From positions 70,354,501 through 70,418,500 of the forward strand of contig NC_088931.1 in NCBI RefSeq assembly GCF_038396675.1: 64,000 bases of DNA. The letters are read 5' to 3'. Positions 1 through 10,954 of this stretch are shown piece after piece (within the stretch, counting starts at the first letter, position 1; the number at the start of each line of letters is the position of its first letter). A model generated the notes under the pieces. The model saw nothing but the letters and a program-made list of their open reading frames with translations, searched no databases and was not told the origin of the DNA. The position numbers and the translations under genes were made by a program. Origin of the DNA: Hydra vulgaris. Lineage: Eukaryota > Cnidaria > Hydrozoa > Anthoathecata > Hydridae.

Positions 1-430
1 GTTTGGAGTCCATAATGGAAGAAGGAACATTTAAACTCTTGACTAACAACACAGGGCTACAAGAATCAAACTTTTGAGGAGAAAGCCATATAAAGAAAGA
101 TTAAAAATATTAGAATTGCCAACTTTACAAAATAGAAGAAGAAAAGGTTCAAATATATAAGATTTCAAAAGGGAAAGATATAGTTAATTTTTACCATCCT
201 CCAGAATGATTTGAGCAGGAATGATCTAGCACAAGTAACAGTTGTAGAATACACATACAATTTACCAACTCAAAAGTTTGTCATCCCAAAGAAATAAATC
301 ATATGTTCCCACCAAACTTTTTAAGTAAATCGTATTATTCAGCTGCTAAGTTTTCCAATTGTAAACCAAAGACCTATGTTGTAATAACAAATTTGTAAAA
401 ACCGAGAACCTAAGTTGTGAAACACTCTGT
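1..430 (+). pseudogene. LINE reverse-transcriptase C-terminal tail (fragment)
   Basis: Conceptual translation in shifting frames gives the usual end of a non-LTR retrotransposon ORF2: a KERLK-like stretch, LPTLQNRR-like residues near 110-145, and YHPPE followed by Gln/Ser/Thr-rich residues. Several stop codons interrupt it, so it is not functional. The copy runs off the left edge of the window, and its 3' end near 430 is estimated from where coding-like composition is lost. The clade cannot be assigned from this piece. Confidence 0.5.
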
Positions 431-1989
431 TAAATAATGACCTTGAAACTCTTTTTTAAAATTAAAATGACTTAAAAACCACCAGAAATAAAAACTTCAG
501 CAATATCTTTATCCTATGAAGACCTTTTTGTTAGATCTTAATTGTTTACCTTTTTTTATAAAATAATTTAGCTTATTAGTCTTTTTTTTTTAATAAAAAT
601 ACATGAAATTTTTCAGATAAAAAAAATTATTAGAAAAAATTAAAACTAGAACAACTTATAAAAAAAGTTTAGTAAATTTTTTTTGTTATTTTCTAATATA
701 TCTATTTAAATACTTAAACTTCTTATTGTAAAATGTTTTATTTTTTAAGTAAGCTATCTTTGAGTTTATTTACGTTATTTATATACTTGCTTATTATTTA
801 TTTATATACTATTTATTTACTCTATTTACTTTATATAAGTTTATTTACTTTATTTACAATTAACTACTATATATTTTTAATATTTGTTTTCTTTAATAAC
901 TTAAATAATTTGAGCTACAATAAAAAATAGTGCATTTTTTAGAGTTTGGCTATATTTTTTATAAATTACTGTAGTAAAAATTTTATTTTGCCAAATACAA
1001 ACTATTGAAATTATAAAACATATTAACGTTTGTTTTTTACAACAAATTTGTTTGATTTAACTTTAGTTTAAGATTTAGAATCTATACTCTACCATAACTA
1101 TTTTATATTTATAAACTTCTATATTTTGCTAAGAAAAAATTTGCCTAAAACTAGCAATAATGGCTAAAAGCAACTTCTAACTACTAACTTTTTATCTAAA
1201 TATGGATTTTGATTTAAATTCTGCATATCAATACATATAAGTATTATAGACATGCTGGAGTGAAAACAATTTAATGTTATGTTACTTTCACGATACTGTC
1301 TTTGTAGTAACATAATTTTTAATGAAATACCCACAAATATTTCCAAATTTAAACAAATTATCCGATGAAGTTTTTTTAAAAACATAATAGACAATCAAAG
1401 CAAGAAAAACATTCAGAAAAAACTCTCAAAAAAATGAAATGTTTACACATTGAAAAGAAATAGAAATTAATTTTGGCATTTTTATCAATTAATAAAATTC
1501 AAGCATATTCAGAAATCATAGAATGACATCTATAAATATTTGCTCCAAAAATAGAACAGTTAATTTAATTTATGCTTATTTTCTATTTCCAAGTAATTTA
1601 AAATTACTTGGAAATTAGTCAATCTATTTATAGTTATAAATATAAAACGGCAAATATACCCAGCTGCGATATAACACACACACACACAAAAAAAACAGCA
1701 AGAGGCTTTTAATAAGTTTTTTATTAATAAACGTTCTTCAAAAATTTAACAAATCTAAGGAGTCTAAAACTTTGATATAAATATCAAAGTTTTACCCTCT
1801 ATCCAAAAAATCGGTATGCAAGCAGTTGTTAAAACTATAACCTATGTAAGACATTACTTTTTAATGTTTTTTTTTTTTTGCAGTTTTGGATTCCCCAATA
1901 ATATTAATCTTGAAAATAAAACAAATAAAACGAATAAAAAGTGATACACCTAAATATATATATGTTATTTAGGTTCAATGCAATATTTG
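431..1989. other. AT-rich stretch without recognisable gene
   Basis: Long T/A runs; the only long open frame (733-930) is low-complexity Leu/Tyr/Phe and looks like composition, not a gene. Two small perfect inverted repeats are present, at about 1582-1614 (TTTCCAAGTAATTT arms) and 1770-1795 (AAACTTTGATAT arms). Confidence 0.6.
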
Positions 1990-2250
1990 GGCATTTATCG
2001 CGTCATCGAAGGAGGCGTGAACTTCTTAGTTAAATCATAGTCTATAGAATATAACTATAAGTTATATTCTATAGACTATGGTTAAATGCTCTTGTCCAGT
2101 GATTTGTGACGAAACCGTTAGGTCTTGACGGGACATTTTATATTTTTTTAAGTTTTTTATTTTTGTTTTTTGTTCTATGAAAAACACCTAACGGTCCTGT
2201 TAACTAGAAAGTTCACACCACCTTCCTTATCGATGGTGTGAAATATGCCC
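1990..2250. repeat. Foldback element with nested palindrome
   Basis: Imperfect inverted arms lie at about 1990-2035 and 2205-2250; both contain GGGCAT, an ATCGA core, a GTGAACTT block and TTAGTTAA. Inside the left half is a perfect 21-bp palindrome (2036-2056 and 2060-2080, loop of 3). The structure adjoins a tRNA-like head at 2245-2319, so it may be the body of a SINE or a MITE that a SINE landed beside. Confidence 0.55.
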
Positions 2251-2319
2251 AGAGCTCGCTTGAACCTTGGATCTCTCGCATCTAAAGCAACCGCTCCAAC
2301 CACTTCGCCACAGCCGTTC
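2245..2319 (-). mobile_element. tRNA-derived SINE head
   Basis: Read on the minus strand, this 75-bp block carries a perfect pol III A box (TGGCGAAGTGG at 2310-2300) and a near-perfect B box (GGTTCAAGCGA at 2266-2256), with spacing typical of a tRNA with a long variable arm. The stem pairs are too degraded for a functional tRNA and there is no clean acceptor stem, so I call a SINE promoter head. The body downstream on the minus strand would be the foldback at 1990-2250. Confidence 0.55.
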
Positions 2320-3300
2320 ATATATATTTTTCACAATAATAATATATATATATATTTTTTGATTATATATCTATATATATGCCCTTATCTATATGTTCAT
2401 ATATATATTTTTCACAAGTTTATTGCAAAAATACCAAAAATTGTTGTGGTGTTTGTCTGATTGTATTAAATGTCCGTATATATCAAAATTACCATTCTAA
2501 GTTAAAGTCCAGATAGGTTGATTTTACCAACAAGTATCAATCCGGAACTTTAAACAATGACATGTTAAGATTGGAAGTGAAAGCAAATCTGAGTCAAAAC
2601 TCTTGCAAAACTGAACGCTCTTAACGATCCTAGGTCGACTATTTAAACAATTTTGAAACAAGTTGGTTAGTAATCTGTTCAAAGGCTTGGAACCCGCTTA
2701 ATCTAACCTCATAAAACAAAGCTAGATAATTCACTTTGTGAAACTTATTGCTTCTGCAGTGCAATACAGAAGCATTTTTTGATAGCTTGATAACTGCAGA
2801 TTAAAAAAGAGTCCTCTATAATAATCCCAAATGTAAAGGTAATGGCTCGCTCCGAACGAAAAGCAAGTGCATTTCAAATTACATTTAAAAGTGTAAAAAC
2901 TTTAAAAAACTGTGAATTAAGACTTTTAAAGTGAACCACTAGATTGAGAAAATCAACCTTTAATAGAAATGTGACAGGCGGTTATCAAGAACGTTATTCT
3001 TTAAGGCAACAATGCAAGAACGTACTACACAACACGTTCTCTAGAAAACTTTAATATATTAGTTTGACAGGTTTACATCACCCATCAAACTAGCCATCGC
3101 ATTTTATCCATATTTAGATTGGCACAGCGATTTTTAAGTAGAAAATTTGAAAACTTGGTTATTGTTAAAAATCTTGTTATTTCAAATCTAAAAAGTATTT
3201 AAAACTGCAATTACTATAAATATTCACACACAGGCTCACATACAGAACTTGTTTTCACACACAGATTCGCTTAAAGAACCTGTTTTGTCGCACAGGTTCA
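2320..3300. other. No recognisable gene
   Basis: Short TA-rich simple sequence at 2330-2415, then unassigned AT-rich DNA. Imperfect repeats of CACAGGTTC / CACAGATTC occur at about 3225-3300, next to the large palindrome. Confidence 0.5.
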
Positions 3301-3405
3301 CAATTTTTAATAATTGCAATATTAAGTTCTTTATTTATCCTGTGTTTGAAAACCTTTCAAACACAGGATAAATAAAGAACTTAATATTGCAATTATTAAA
3401 AATTG
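3301..3405. repeat. Perfect 51-bp palindrome, 3-nt loop
   Basis: Arm 3301-3351 is exactly the reverse complement of arm 3355-3405, with only ACC between them. No mismatch was found over 51 bp. The arms contain no transposase-like sequence. Lack of divergence between the arms suggests either a recent origin or ongoing homogenisation. Confidence 0.9.
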
Positions 3406-4290
3406 CGTTTTGCCTAAACCTACACATTTTTGAATTCAAATTTATTATCTATTTAGTTTGTCATTTGATATAATATGATTTCTGAAAGGAATAATAGCTT
3501 TACAGTCAATTTTATTTAATTTAATGATGTTTTATTGTTTGTTTGCTTGATTTAACGAAACCTACATATCAAATTAATAAAAGTAAATATTAAGATTTTC
3601 TTTAAATATAAAGAATAAGAGACTTACACAAATATAAACAAAAAAAAAAAGTTATCTAAACAACAACAAAAGATACGGATGTTTATTTAAAAGTAATTTT
3701 TTATCTAGTTAAACGATATAATATTCATTAGCTTTAACAAAACCAACCCGCGCTCTTCAGCTTAATACAGACAGAATTAAAGTTAAAATGGTTTTGTATA
3801 TGCAATTTATAATCAATAGTCATTACTTATACTTGATAGCTGTTATACATATGAAAATGTGTTTATACTAACTTTAAAATTATTTAAAAAAAAACAGTAA
3901 TTTTTTATTTACCATTTGAATAAATACGAATAGCATTTTATAATAATAAAAACATAAAACCTATTTAATATATTATGAATTTATTATTTTTAAAATTTTA
4001 ACATACCAATATTAGAAAAAGCAAAAACAAAAAAAAGCATACATAAAAAGATTTTGATATTTTTAATATGATTTGCTACTAAAAAGTTCAGAACACGTTA
4101 CAAATTTCCAATGCAAATTTCATTCGTTACAGAAATTGATTCGCAGTAGTGTTCTTTTTTTTAAATAAACCTCAAAGCTACTGCTGCTGGTTCAGAAAAT
4201 GATGACAGAGACTGCATTATTGGGAATGGCGTTAGTTAAGGAAAGGTTTTTCTAAGAAAGTTAATGCCTGCTGATTGATGCTTTTTATGT
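3406..4290. other. AT-rich, nothing recognised
   Basis: Homopolymer-rich DNA with no open frame of note, no terminal repeats and no clear coding bias on either strand. Confidence 0.5.
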
Positions 4291-4990
4291 TGAGTATATA
4301 TAATTTATCATATCAAAAACTAGCATAGTCGTAAAATGCTTCATCTCTTGCTTTAGCAGCAAAAAAATTTTCTCGATACAAGTTCTTGCATTTATGTCTT
4401 TTAAATTTATTTAACTTGGTAATAAACACATCTATGGCTTGCAGAATATTAAATGAATGAGCTGGTAGAAAAATAGACAAAAGTTTTATGCTCGCCTAGA
4501 TGTAATATTTGAAAAGAGTTTCAAAACGCAAACTGCGAGTTTTCAACACATTGCAATTGCTTTGTCTTGCTCATCACAGAAAATACAGTTTCAAACATGA
4601 GAACCGGAATTTATACCAGATAATTGATATTGTAAATTGATAATAACAAATTCAATTAAGTCATCAGTGCGAGACCATCACTTTATAAATGCTTTAACCA
4701 TTTTTTTCTGAAATTGTAACTTTGAATATTTCTGATTAGTTTATGCAATTAAGGTAACCACAAATGAAGCATATGACATCATTTTGTTTTAAATCCTAGC
4801 TCTGTTGACAAAAGAACTTAAACGAACGCACTATTTATGACTATTGTTGTTCTTGCGACCTATTAGTGTCGAAAATGAATACCATACTTGAATACAAATT
4901 TTCTGATTTAAGTTTTTTTTTTCTTTAATGTCAAATAATACAGACTCTTTGTCTTTTTCATTGTACGAATATTTCCTTGTCGACATTTTA
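4290..4990 (-). pseudogene. Unidentified decayed coding-like sequence
   Basis: On the minus strand, segments read as plausible protein between stops and frameshifts. One begins near 4988 with MSTRKYSYNEKDKE; another around 4450-4315 reads LQAIDVFITKLNKF and ends DEAFYDYASF before a stop. Lys/Asp/Glu-rich composition differs from the flanks. I do not recognise the family; a degraded transposase is most likely given the setting, but no catalytic motif is visible. Confidence 0.25.
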
Positions 4991-5065
4991 ATTATAAATG
5001 GTTAATAAATACTTTTCAAGTCATTTTAGTAATTTATTACTTAGCTTGCTTATTACCCTTTTGAC

Positions 5066-5335
5066 AGTGAGTGGATAGATCAGTTGGTTATAGCGTCAAA
5101 CAAAATGCTAAAATCTGGTTTGTTGTGCGATATGAGTTCCAATCAAAACGCCAACAACTCAGCGCTTGTGTGGTACTTCATACGGTACGGTACGCAAAAA
5201 TTATGGTCAATAACGAGCGCTGCTCCGGATTAGCCTTTCTAACTTTTTGTGGTTGTTCCTATGCTAAGCCAACAATATCTTTGGATATAAGAACATTGTA
5301 TAAATAAATCCAAAATCCCTAAATGAAATTAAAAA
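5066..5335 (+). mobile_element. tRNA-derived SINE
   Basis: A tRNA-like head has an A box (TAGATCAGTTGG at 5076-5087) and a B box (GTTCCAATC at 5136-5144), each one base off consensus. A unique body follows (5150-5290), then an A-rich 3' end with poly-A runs at about 5325-5370. The 78-codon open frame inside it (5071-5307) is incidental. Second SINE of the window, unlike the one at 2.3 kb. Confidence 0.6.
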
Positions 5336-6889
5336 AAAATCCAGCATGAAATTTAATGGAAAAAAAAAATGATGATAATAAAAATGAAACTAAAGATAGT
5401 TGCAGCACGAAACGACGCACAGTGACTCAAAACAACAAAAAATTGGTAATAAACCTCACGCAACTTTTCTATAAATTAAGTGCTCTTTTTTAAATAATAT
5501 TAAATTGCAATAATTTTTTATTTCAAAAGTATAAATAATTTTTAATAAAACTTTTATTTTGTATTTTATAGTAAAAAGAAGTGAAAAAATTTGATATTAT
5601 TTTCAAAGAAATCTGAAAAATGTGAGATTTTTATTTAACATAAATAGAGTAGTTTTAATTTAAATAAAAGTGTATATTTATTTTAAAGATAATCTTTTGG
5701 CTCTATATATTTCAAATTTACTAAAAAGAAAAAAAAAGTCTGATGTTTTTGTTTAAGTTTAAAGACTTTTTTTTTAAAAAGGCAGCAAGTATTTGTATTT
5801 TTTTGGTTTATGTGTCAGCTAAAAAAATGTTCCACCGAGTTCCAAAAAAATATATTTTTTTTTTAGTTAATTAATATTTCTACTTTTAAAATATAAAGGG
5901 ATTACTGCGGTCTCCAGCGGTATTGGAAGGTCTTAACACTGATCTCAAAATATAACTGGATAGCTGGTTCTATTGTTTTTTACGAAAAAAGTTGAAGCTA
6001 AAATTGGCCTCCCAAGATGGCGGCGATTTTAGTTCCTAGCGGTGAAACCGATGTACAATTTAAATGGCTATATCAAATTACTAAAAAAATTAAATAAATA
6101 AGCTTATAAATTTGTTATAAAAAAGAAAACAAATAAATTTTATAAATATTAGAGAAGAAAAGAAATTATTTGTTTGTATAATTTAATTTATTATTAAATG
6201 GCATTTACAAATTTAGTTAAGTCTTATGTATAAGTATTGGGAACTAAAAACTATAAGTCTTATAGTTTTTAGTTCCCAAATCTGTATGCTAGAAGGTTAA
6301 TAACATAACAGTATGATAAACGGCAATCATTTCTACCCTCTATATTCTCTACTACTATATTCTCTACTTTTTGTAGTAAGATGTCATTTTGTACAAATTC
6401 TACACGAATTGTTAATTGAGTGCTGTGAGTATACAAAAACTTAGGGGTTCCTTCTGGAATTATATTATACTTGAATTCTATTATTGCATAAATTATTTGA
6501 ATAAAATATTATTAAGTGTCACTTATACTGGTAAAAAAAAACCAGGTCTGAATTATAGTTATTTATAACAACTTTTAAAACAAATAAAAAGTAAATAATA
6601 GTTTCTTATAGTTTGAAGGATAATCACTCAATACAATTGAAGAAACAAATGTATATAAAAATACATTTGTTTGAAAAAAATTTATTTATATCTTTATATA
6701 GAAATGTTCAAAACATTTCCTCCTCTTTGAAATATCTCCTTAACTTTAATTAAATATCCTGCTTACCTGCTGTTAAGTATTATGGTTATATATTACAGCT
6801 GGCTGACTTTTTTTAATATTAATAAACTGTAAATAGCTGTTAAATAATTTTATAAATATGTTGTTGAGTTTATTTGCATAATAGATTGA

Positions 6890-7580
6890 TTATATGACAT
6901 TAAATTCAAGAAAATGATTTGCTAAAGAATATCATTAGTCTTAAAGAGATTACTGCTACACAAATGATCTTGTATAATCGAAAAACTGATTTCATTGGAT
7001 ATTTGGCAGCAATTAAATCTGCTCAAGGTATTTCTTGACTGGGTTGAAACAGAAGGCTCACCATTAAATTATTTATTATCATATAAGCTCAGTCAAAACC
7101 ATCTAGAGCTCTTTTTTGGTGCAGTGAGATCTGCAGAAATGTTTAACAGCAATATCAATTGCCAACAATTCACATATAAATAACTTTTTATGCAAAGTAC
7201 CGTTCAATTTTCAAATGAAAACTGCAGCATCAGAGATAAAACTCATATATATGTTTTAGACGATTCTTTTGGTGATTTTAGTACTAAAATATCTTTTACT
7301 GGAATTGAATTAATAAGAAAATATGATTTGTAGGAGAGAGAACCAACAGTTAGTGATCACGATAATGCAGATATTCCAAATTGCAACAATTTATTTGAAT
7401 ACAAAAAAACTTTGATCCCATAAATTGCTGGATACGTAGATAAAATGACTTCAAAAAAAAAAATATCCTCATTAAATGTCAGAATGCACTAGTACTCCCT
7501 TTTCATTTAAAACAAAATAGCTTTTTAAAATTCAAAGACAGGAGGTTTGATTAACCAACCATAAGTGTTATATGCAAATA
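6890..7580 (+). pseudogene. P-element / THAP9-like transposase, C-terminal remnant
   Basis: The frame at 6995-7183 ends with a diagnostic P-type block: YKLSQNHLELFFGAVRSAE, then FNSN and CQQF (about residues 30-58 of that frame). Further on, about 7420-7480, IAGYVDKM plus KK-rich and CQNALV residues match the region that follows in P transposases. Stops and frameshifts break it, and the N-terminal THAP domain and the first catalytic Asp were not found. In intact relatives the protein cuts and inserts the element as a GTP-dependent DNA transposase; this copy cannot. Confidence 0.8.
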
Positions 7581-7808
7581 AACAGAAAGGTGTTTCCAAA
7601 CTAATTGGTTGTTTTAATAAATTGCTTCTTTCCAAATGAAATTGGAATTCAAAATGCATTAGCAAGTGCTGCTTTGAGATCAGTCGATTTCTTGAAAATA
7701 ATAATTGATCTAGCTCCTCATGTTTGACTCAACTATAAGTGATAACAATATATTTTCCTTGTTTTAGCTCATTTGGCAGTTTGGCTGCCAAATTAACTAG
7801 AAAAATAA

Positions 7809-7810
<2 letters not shown>

Positions 7811-7888
<78 letters not shown>
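7811..7888. repeat. (TA)n microsatellite
   Basis: About 39 uninterrupted TA units inside the P-like element, near its right inverted repeat. Confidence 0.95.
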
Positions 7889-7890
<2 letters not shown>

Positions 7891-8766
7891 AAATAATGAC
7901 ACAAATAACTATATAAAAAAATTCTAGAAGGAACCCCTGAGTTGTTTGTACTCACAGAGCTCAGCTAATAGTTCATGCAGCATTTGTAAATTTGTGATAT
8001 CTATTTGAAAAACTAATTTCATAATAGTTTATTTTAAAAAGATATTTAGCTGCCTACCATGCAGTTATGTTATTAACCTTCTAGCACACAGCATTGGGTA
8101 GTTAAGAACTAAAAGGTGCATAAATTGTATTATAAACAATATTAAACAAATAATTTATAGTAAAACTAAAATTAAAAGAAAGTACTTAAATGAAAAATAA
8201 ACAAAATAAGAATAAAATTATTTCAGTTTTTCAAACTTAAAATAATTATTCGAAAGATGTTTGGAAATTGTTAACTTGTATAACTACTAGTTCCTTATTT
8301 GTTCTTTACTAATGTTAAATAAACTAATTCTTAATTAAAAAAAAAACTAAAATTTTTTATCTTATTTAATAACATTTATTTATCTTTAAAAAAGCAAGAT
8401 ATTATACAAACTTGTTTAGAATATATTTTGTTAAACAAAAGAGAAATTTACGTAAATATGTAATATTGCCTTTTTTTTTTTTTAATTATTGTTATGTAAA
8501 ACCAAAAATTATATTTGAGGCATGTAAATTTTATAATACTTATATATGTAAATGACATATAAGTTCGTAACAAAAATTTCTTCATTTGTAATCAACCGAA
8601 ACCGTCGCCATCTTGGGAGGCCAAAACTGGCTTCAAAAAATTTGCCGCGTACGCTATCCAGTTATATTTTAAGATCAGTGGGTCTTAAAGAAATACAAAT
8701 GTTGTTAAACACTTAAAAACCTTGGTTTCCGCCATTTTTGAAAGCATTTTGTTATACCGTAAGATT

Positions 8767-9191
8767 GGGTGGCTTTAGCCCTATCGGATGACTTTAGCCC
8801 AAGCAAAATTTTTGTTTAAATATGGTTTTAAATCGATACCTCAAGGTATGCCGGTTAATGTTTAGTAGCAAATTGTGGGAAATTTATTATTTATTTAGTC
8901 TAACTTAGTTTACTTAACTCGAGTCTTTGTGATATTATTGTAAGTTGCACTTTAGAAGAAGCACCTAAAATCCGAATTTTTTTAGGTGTGTAAACTTTTA
9001 CATCGATAGCAGTACCTGGAGAAGGTTTTTTATTGGAATATACACTGAATTAATTTTAAACCATTAGTGTTTGATTCTATCTTGTTTTGAAAGCTTAACA
9101 GTTTATTACTTTTTTGCAATTGAGATTTAAAAAAAATAGGTTGTCTTTGGCACACTACATAGGGTGACATTGACCCGGGCTAAAGTCACCC
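8767..9191. repeat. Left subterminal motif array of the pogo-like element
   Basis: Copies of the 15-bp motif lie at 8767-8781, 8786-8800, 9162-9176 (direct) and 9177-9191 (inverted). Right-end copies lie at 11182-11196, 11206-11220 and 11375-11389. Repetition at both ends suggests transposase binding sites; this is inferred from arrangement only. Confidence 0.65.
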
Positions 9192-9249
9192 CATGTATTA
9201 GAGTAAACCTTTTTTAGTGATCATTTATAGATATTATGGTAGTTACTAT

Positions 9250-10954
9250 GACATAGTAAAAGGGTATTTAGAGAAAAAAGGCGTCGTTATACCTCAGTTC
9301 AAAAATAATTTTCCAGGTAGCGATTGGATTCTATCTTTTTTATAAAGAAATCCAGAACTCACAGTAAGATTTGCAAGCAACATAAAGCAAAAGAGAGCAG
9401 AAATAGGAGCGACTGTGATTGATAACTACTTTATAAATCTATCAAATGAAATAAGTAATATATCACCTGATAATATATGGAATTATGATGAAACCAATCT
9501 CAGTGATGATCCAGGTAAAAAAAAAAATTAACAAAGCGTGGATGTAAGTATCCTGAACGCATAATTAATTCTACAAAGACCTCGTTCTCTGTAATGTTTT
9601 GTGGCAATGCTAATGGTGAATTGCTACCACCTTATGTTGTTTACAAAGCTGAGTCATTATGGAATACATGGATGGAACATGAGCCACCAAAAGCATGTTA
9701 TAACAGATCAAAAAGTGGTTGGTTTGACTCAACATGTTTTGAGGACTGGTTTTTCTCTTTACTTCTTCCAAGACTTAAGACGGCTCATGGAAGAAGTGTC
9801 ATTATTGGTGATAACGTATCTTCACATTTGAGCATTGCAGTACTGGATGCATGTCGAAGCAATAACATAGGATTTGTGGCATTACCAGCAAACTCTACAC
9901 ATCTCACGCAGCCATTAGATGTTACCTACTAGACCTATGAAGATTACCTGGCGCAAAATATTATGTGAATGGAAGGAGAAAGGAAAAGGAAGGAAAGTTG
10001 CTTCTCTTCCTAAAGATGAATTTCCTAGGCTTTTAGACTGTTTAATTACCAACTTAATTAAACATGGGAATGATAACCTTAGAGCTGGTTTTTGCAAAAC
10101 TGGAATTTTTCCATTAGACATGTCTTAAGTGCTTTCACGACTACCATGTTGTAATGTAGGTTTAGACTCAACTACTGATTTAGTAAGCGAATCATTTTTA
10201 GATCATTTATGTAAGTCACTGGATAATCCCTCAGATGGTTCTAAAAAACCAAAGCGACATAAAGTATGTGCTGTCCCAGGTAAAAGCTTATGTTTAACAG
10301 ATATATCATCTTCTGTTATAAATGAAAATAATAGATTAAATTCAAATAATGTAGATACACCTATCAGTATTATAAATACAATTGAGACCAACAACATTGA
10401 CTTTGCTGGCCCAAGTACAAATACTGGAACTACTGAGACTTCTAATCTAATTTTTGCGGATGTAAGTTTAGTTGTAAAAAGTCATACAGAATCTTTAGAT
10501 CATTCAGCATTAGGCAAAAAGAACTTTCAAAATATTGATAAAACAAAAAATGTTTGTAAAAAGGAGAAATTAAATCTTGTAGAGAATTGTTATGTAATTG
10601 TTAAATGCAATGGAGAGTTAAATCCTCGACAGGTTTGTTTATTTATTTTGAATTATTTATATTTAGCTAATCAATTAGTAAACTTTATAACTAATTATTT
10701 TAATAACTAATATTATTTAATGTAATAACTATTGAATAATTTTAAAGTAACTTTCGAAATTTTTTTTTTTGCAGTTGAAAAAATTAAGAAAAAATGGAGC
10801 AGAAATTACCATTATGAAAAAAAATGGACTTAACTGGAAATGGTCACTACCAGCAGTGCAACTTTTTTTTCCCCAGTCTGAAATAGTCGATTTTATTGAG
10901 GAACCAAAGAAAATTTTGAAAAGAGGAATTTATTCAGTTCCGGAACTTCACTAA
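9250..10954 (+). pseudogene. pogo-like DDE_1 transposase, two exons, inactivated
   Basis: The catalytic core is readable: first Asp in NYDETNLSDDPG (codon 9487-9489), second in IIGDNVSSHLS (9810-9812), third in THLTQPLDV (9918-9920), a DDD triad as in pogo/Tigger transposases. Then come RPMKITWRKIL and a CGIFPLD-like block (KTGIFPLDMS, to 10125). Lesions: in-frame stop near 9341, frameshift in the A run near 9520, frameshift at about 9926, stop TAA at 10126-10128. The C-terminal tail runs to Gln at 10632, is cut by an intron, and continues from 10775 to the stop at 10952 with a WKWSLP motif typical of these tails. The N-terminal DNA-binding domain was not identified. An intact relative would act in the nucleus as cut-and-paste transposase. 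Confidence 0.85.
10633..10774 (+). other. Spliceosomal intron in the pogo-like transposase
   Basis: Donor CAG|GTTTGT at 10632/10633 and acceptor (T)10GCAG|TTG at 10774/10775 bound a 142-bp AT-rich intron. Both exons are in phase 0, so splicing joins the reading frame through to the WKW tail and stop, while read-through stops at 10708-10710. Confidence 0.75.

Larger units (their letters stand above)
5898..8700 (+). mobile_element. P-element-like transposon with long inverted repeats
   Basis: At least four blocks recur in reverse order and orientation on the two sides: AAAATATAACTGGATAGC (about 5946 and 8653), GGCCTCCCAAGATGGCG (6007 and 8606), CTAGAAGGTTAATAACATAAC (about 6290 and 8065), and AGGGGTTCCTTCT (6444 and 7925). 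Together they give terminal inverted repeats of at least 0.5 kb, diverged by small indels. The interior holds P/THAP9-type transposase remnants (6890-7580) and a TA microsatellite. Exact ends and the expected 8-bp target duplication could not be fixed; sequence beyond 8686 does not match the left end well. Confidence 0.75.

Noticed and set aside
733-930. 65-codon Leu/Tyr-rich frame that looks like a membrane peptide
   Set aside because: Low-complexity TTTA/TTAT sequence; same composition as the non-coding flanks.
2245-2319. Functional tRNA gene
   Set aside because: Boxes A and B are present but acceptor and anticodon stems do not pair well; better explained as a SINE head.
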